Shown: positions 61,051 through 64,000 of the stretch, one piece after another
How the letters are laid out: each line of letters starts with the position of its first letter
Numbering within the stretch: position 1 is the stretch's first letter
DNA from: Pinirhizobacter sp036499745
Lineage (GTDB): Bacteria > Pseudomonadota > Gammaproteobacteria > Xanthomonadales > Rhodanobacteraceae
Assembly: GCF_036499745.1 (NCBI RefSeq)
Contig: NZ_DASYDG010000041.1
Location: 1 to 64,000, forward strand
Reading direction: 5' to 3'
DNA length: 64,000 bases
Translations under genes and position numbers: made by a program
The notes under the pieces: model-generated
Database searches by the model: none
What the model saw: the letters and a program-made list of their open reading frames with translations, nothing else
What the model was told of the DNA's origin: nothing

Positions 61051-61587
61051 CTACATCCGCACAGGCCCCGCCTGATGGCACTTGGCCAGTTCCTGGCGCG
61101 CATTGGCAGCACCGGCCTCATCCTGCGCCTGCAGCCGCATCTCCACCACCGTTTGCCAATTACGTGCACACAGGCTGCCGAGCTTGGGGCCGATCTCGTA
61201 CGAATGGCGGGCGAGTTTCTCCGCGTCCTTGTAGTCACGCTGGCGGACATAGATCTCAGCGCGGTCCTGCAGCAGATCGGGGGCGTCGCCGGCGATCTTC
61301 AGGGCTGAATCGAGCTTGGCGCCGGCGGCGTCGTACTGCTGGGCCCGCTCGTCGGCGGAAGCCGCATCCTGCAGGCCCGTCACACCCGGATCACGCAGCG
61401 GGGCCACTTCGATGGCCGATTTATCCCGCTCACCGGCGGCGCGGATCTGCGCCACGATGTCGTAGGTGGGCGCCGGCGCCTTGGTCGACTGGTTGGACGG
61501 CGGGCTGGGCTGGGTGCAGGCAGCGAGCGCAAGTACGGCGATCGTGGCCCCAACGTAGGGCAAACGTACGGCAAAAGCTCGGAACAT
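61051..61587 (-). CDS. TPR-like lipoprotein next to PBP1B
   Basis: Lipoprotein of 178 residues; the start at 61587 gives a signal peptide with lipobox LALAACTQ (Cys near residue 24). A Pro/Ser/Lys-rich linker follows, then helical repeats (AQQYDAAGAKLDSALKIAGD, LLQDRAEIYVRQRDYKDAEK and ARHSYEIGPKLGSLCARNWQ) that look like two to three TPRs. It directly follows mrcB (two bases apart), so it may be an outer-membrane partner of PBP1B in the manner of LpoB. It is not an LpoB homologue by sequence and that role is inference. Confidence 0.8.
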   Translation of the reverse strand: MFRAFAVRLPYVGATIAVLALAACTQPSPPSNQSTKAPAPTYDIVAQIRAAGERDKSAIEVAPLRDPGVTGLQDAASADERAQQYDAAGAKLDSALKIAGDAPDLLQDRAEIYVRQRDYKDAEKLARHSYEIGPKLGSLCARNWQTVVEMRLQAQDEAGAANARQELAKCHQAGPVRM

Positions 61588-61589
61588 GG

Positions 61590-63941
61590 TCAATCCGTAA
61601 TGGGGGCTGTAGTGGAAGAAGCAGGCGCGTTGCCGTCGCCGCTGCCAAACATACCTCTGAACTGCTGCCAGAAGCATCCCTCCTGCTGTTCAGGCTGGTA
61701 GCCGGCCGCGAAGGGAAGCTGGCGGGCGCCCTGGCAGCTGGGGTCGGTACGCTTGCCGGTGGAGGGGTCGATCCACCCCAGCTCCAGGCCTTCAGCCAGG
61801 GTGGTCGACAGTGGACGGGTAGGCAGTTTGCGGAAAAGCTCGGCCCATACCTTCAGGCTGCCGGTGGCGCCGTACAGGCCTGTCGGCTTGTTATCGTCGC
61901 GGCCCATCCATATCACGGCCAGGTGCTCGCCAGTGAAGCCGGCGAACCAGCTGTCACGCTGGCTGTCGGAGGTACCCGTCTTGCCGGCCGCGTGCAGCCA
62001 GCTTAGCCCCGAGTTGCCGATGGCACGTGCGGTGCCCCGGCTGACCACCTGCTGCATGGCCCAGGTCACCAGGCGCGTGGCGGACTGGTATTCACCCTTG
62101 CCGGGTTTCACCTCATAGCGCTTGATCGTTTTGCCCTGGGCGTCCAGCACGCCGCGTACGGCGACGAGCGGCAAGGCATGGCCGTCGGCGGCAATGTACT
62201 GGTACAGCTGCGCCACCTGGAATGGGGAAAGATCCACCGCGCCCAGCAGCAGCGACGGACTGGGGTTGACGTTCTCCAGCCCGAACGATTCCAGGAACGC
62301 CTTGATGCGCGGCACACCCACTTCCAGCCCCAGGTGCACCGTCGCCAGGTTCCACGAATTGGCCAGCGCGTCGATCATCGGTACCTGGCCGTGTATTTCC
62401 CTGTCGTCGTTCTTCGGTGTCCACGGCGTGCCGTCGGGCTGGCGGATGTTCACCGGCGTGTCGTCCAGCGTGCTGCCCAGCGACCAGCGCTGCGGATCGG
62501 CCAGCGCCACCATGTATACGAAGGGCTTTACCAGCGAGCCGATCGGCCGACGCGCATCCAGTGCACGGTTGAAGCCCTGGTCGCCGGGGTCGCGGCTGCC
62601 GACCACGGCCAGCACGCTGCCGGTAGCCACGTCCGTCACCACGGCAGCGCCCTGCGCCGCGGCGCCACGCTTGCCCAGGCCGTCCATGGTGGAGAGCAGC
62701 GACTGCTCGGTGTAGAGCTGGGCGGCGGGATCGAGCGTGGTGAAGATCGACAGGCTGCCGTCGCGCAGGGCGTTCTCGTCGAAGTCGGCGGTGATCTGCG
62801 TGCGCACCAGCTGCATGAATGCCGGGAATCGGTTGTGCGGCAACTGCGCGTTGCCGGCCAGCCCCAGAGGCGCGGATTGTGCGGCGAGGAAAGCCGCATC
62901 GCTAAGCAGGCCCGTATCGCGGAACTGCTGCAACACCAGGTTGCGGCGGGCGATGGCGCGGTCGGGGTATCGGCGCGGGTCGTAGTAACTCGGGCCTTTC
63001 ACCAGGCCCACCAAAAGAGCGACCTCCTGCGGGCGGAGGTCTTCCATGCGGCGACCGAAGTAGAATTCTGCGCCCGCGGCGAAACCGTGCACGGCCTGAT
63101 CGCCCTGCTGTCCCAGGAAAACCTCGTTGATGTAGGCCTCAAGGATGCGGCTCTTGTCGTAGTGCATCTCGATCAGCACCGACAGGATCGCCTCGTTGAG
63201 CTTGCGCATGATGTTCTGGCTGCGGTCCAGGAACAGGTTGCGCACCAGCTGCTGGGTAAGCGTGGAACCGCCCTGCACCGTGTGGCCGGCGCGCAGGTTG
63301 GCGAACGACGCACGCAGGATGGCGGAGAAATCCAGGCCGAAGTGATGCTTGAAGTCGCGGTCTTCCACCGCCTGCAGGCCGCTGATCAAGAGCGGAGGCA
63401 CATCGCCCAGGCGCACGATGCGGCGCTCCTCGGCATGTGCACCGTACAGGGTGGCGATGCGCGCGGGGTCCAGATGGGTGCCATCCAGCGGCTTGCCGGT
63501 ACCCATGTCGGTGATCGAATCCACCTGGCCCTGCGACAGCACCACGCGGACGCGATGGGCGATCTCGCCGCCGTCCGGCCCGGCATAGCCGCGCGAGGCG
63601 ATCACATAGGTCGAACCATTACGGGCGAATGTTCCCGGTACCTGGCCCTTGCCGTCGTTCGAGTACCCGGCGAAGGTAAGCTCCAGCTCCAGCGCCGCCG
63701 GTTTCATCGCTGTGTCCTGGGCCAGCGGAAGCGGCCGCGCGTACACGCGCGTGGGCACGGCGAACACCAGGTCGTTGAATTGCTCCTGCACGCGGGAATT
63801 GAGCACCAGCGTGTATGGCAGCAGGAAGCCGAAGATCAGGCCCAGCACGATGTAGACGGGAATGCGGATCCAGGGCCAGATCGCGCGAAACAGGGCACCA
63901 AGTCGGGAAAAGAAAGCCAAGGCAGGATGTTCCTCTTTCAA
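61590..63941 (-). CDS. mrcB: Penicillin-binding protein 1B (bifunctional transglycosylase/transpeptidase)
   Basis: Class A PBP of 783 residues that polymerises and crosslinks peptidoglycan. One N-terminal membrane helix (about residues 18-45) is followed by a UB2H-like domain (VPTRVYARPLPLAQD to GSTYVIASRGY). The GT51 domain has the catalytic Glu in AVEDRDFKHHFGLD and GGSTLTQQLVRNLFLD (about residues 190-245). The transpeptidase domain has the SxxK serine in PIGSLVKPFVYM (about 470), SWN in ANSWNLATVHLG and KTG in AAGKTGTSDSQRDSWF. The start is a TTG at 63941 with weak SD; the charged MKEEHPALAFF before the helix fits. It is followed by a small lipoprotein gene. Confidence 0.95.
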   Translation of the reverse strand: MKEEHPALAFFSRLGALFRAIWPWIRIPVYIVLGLIFGFLLPYTLVLNSRVQEQFNDLVFAVPTRVYARPLPLAQDTAMKPAALELELTFAGYSNDGKGQVPGTFARNGSTYVIASRGYAGPDGGEIAHRVRVVLSQGQVDSITDMGTGKPLDGTHLDPARIATLYGAHAEERRIVRLGDVPPLLISGLQAVEDRDFKHHFGLDFSAILRASFANLRAGHTVQGGSTLTQQLVRNLFLDRSQNIMRKLNEAILSVLIEMHYDKSRILEAYINEVFLGQQGDQAVHGFAAGAEFYFGRRMEDLRPQEVALLVGLVKGPSYYDPRRYPDRAIARRNLVLQQFRDTGLLSDAAFLAAQSAPLGLAGNAQLPHNRFPAFMQLVRTQITADFDENALRDGSLSIFTTLDPAAQLYTEQSLLSTMDGLGKRGAAAQGAAVVTDVATGSVLAVVGSRDPGDQGFNRALDARRPIGSLVKPFVYMVALADPQRWSLGSTLDDTPVNIRQPDGTPWTPKNDDREIHGQVPMIDALANSWNLATVHLGLEVGVPRIKAFLESFGLENVNPSPSLLLGAVDLSPFQVAQLYQYIAADGHALPLVAVRGVLDAQGKTIKRYEVKPGKGEYQSATRLVTWAMQQVVSRGTARAIGNSGLSWLHAAGKTGTSDSQRDSWFAGFTGEHLAVIWMGRDDNKPTGLYGATGSLKVWAELFRKLPTRPLSTTLAEGLELGWIDPSTGKRTDPSCQGARQLPFAAGYQPEQQEGCFWQQFRGMFGSGDGNAPASSTTAPITD

Positions 63942-64000
63942 TGTACCGGCCGATCATAGACAGGGCAGACCGGCAGGGATCTGAACGAAGGGTGGCCGCC

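Noticed and set aside
62178..63959. A 593-codon open reading opposite mrcB
   Set aside because: It is the antisense shadow of a conserved gene with all PBP motifs; composition is Arg/His/Gln-rich as expected for a shadow frame.
1..64000. tRNA, rRNA, CRISPR array, prophage, or intact insertion sequence
   Set aside because: No regularly spaced repeats, no tRNA-like cloverleaf and no integrase or complete transposase gene were recognised on reading. A tRNA search program would be decisive.

Overview
The window looks like a chromosomal segment of a high-GC gammaproteobacterium of the order Lysobacterales (Xanthomonadales). A member of the Rhodanobacteraceae such as Luteibacter or Dyella fits best. 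This is inferred from gene order (petABC-sspAB; miaB-phoH-ybeY-corC; pilBCD-coaE) and protein character, not from a database match. No rRNA, tRNA or CRISPR array was recognised.

Layout. 0.2-18.2 kb is conserved housekeeping DNA: purE-purK, a Trm112-like protein, a DUF1631 protein, nadC, a DUF3301 protein, the cytochrome bc1 operon petABC followed by sspA-sspB, an anchored DegS/AlgW-like protease, a lytic transglycosylase, and a run of miaB-phoH-ybeY-corC-DUF4105 plus corA. 18.3-36.4 kb is accessory and is the most interesting part. Read on the minus strand it is a two-partner-secretion / contact-dependent-inhibition (CDI) locus. It starts with a FhaC/CdiB transporter, then a 2947-residue CdiA/FhaB-like exoprotein, then a 67-residue membrane protein whose GTG start overlaps the cdiA stop (candidate immunity). 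Beyond these lie remnants, an orphan CdiA C-terminal cassette whose toxin part carries a GHSRG serine-hydrolase motif, and a lipoprotein whose ATG overlaps the orphan's stop (candidate immunity). Two further relatives of that lipoprotein (one internally deleted), a remnant of a second hydrolase-type toxin end, and several unrelated small lipoproteins follow. An IS3-type transposase remnant lies upstream of cdiB.

37.0-42.2 kb carries a DegT-type aminotransferase, an S9 peptidase and a POT-family peptide transporter. 42.3-59.8 kb is a type IV pilus region. Two tandem pilin genes are each preceded by a sigma-54-type -24/-12 promoter. They are followed by two GT-C membrane glycosyltransferases with C-terminal repeat domains, then a block of glycosyltransferases, methyltransferases and a flippase, then pilB, pilC, pilD and coaE. 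A polyprenyl-phosphate-sugar synthase-like GT2 in this block could charge the lipid donor that the GT-C enzymes would use. Pilin or cell-surface glycosylation is therefore the best reading of the cluster. 59.9-64 kb holds small hypothetical proteins, a TPR-like lipoprotein and penicillin-binding protein 1B.

Starts were chosen from Shine-Dalgarno (SD) spacing, signal peptides and overlap with upstream stops. ATGA, GTGA and TTGA overlaps are frequent and suggest translational coupling.
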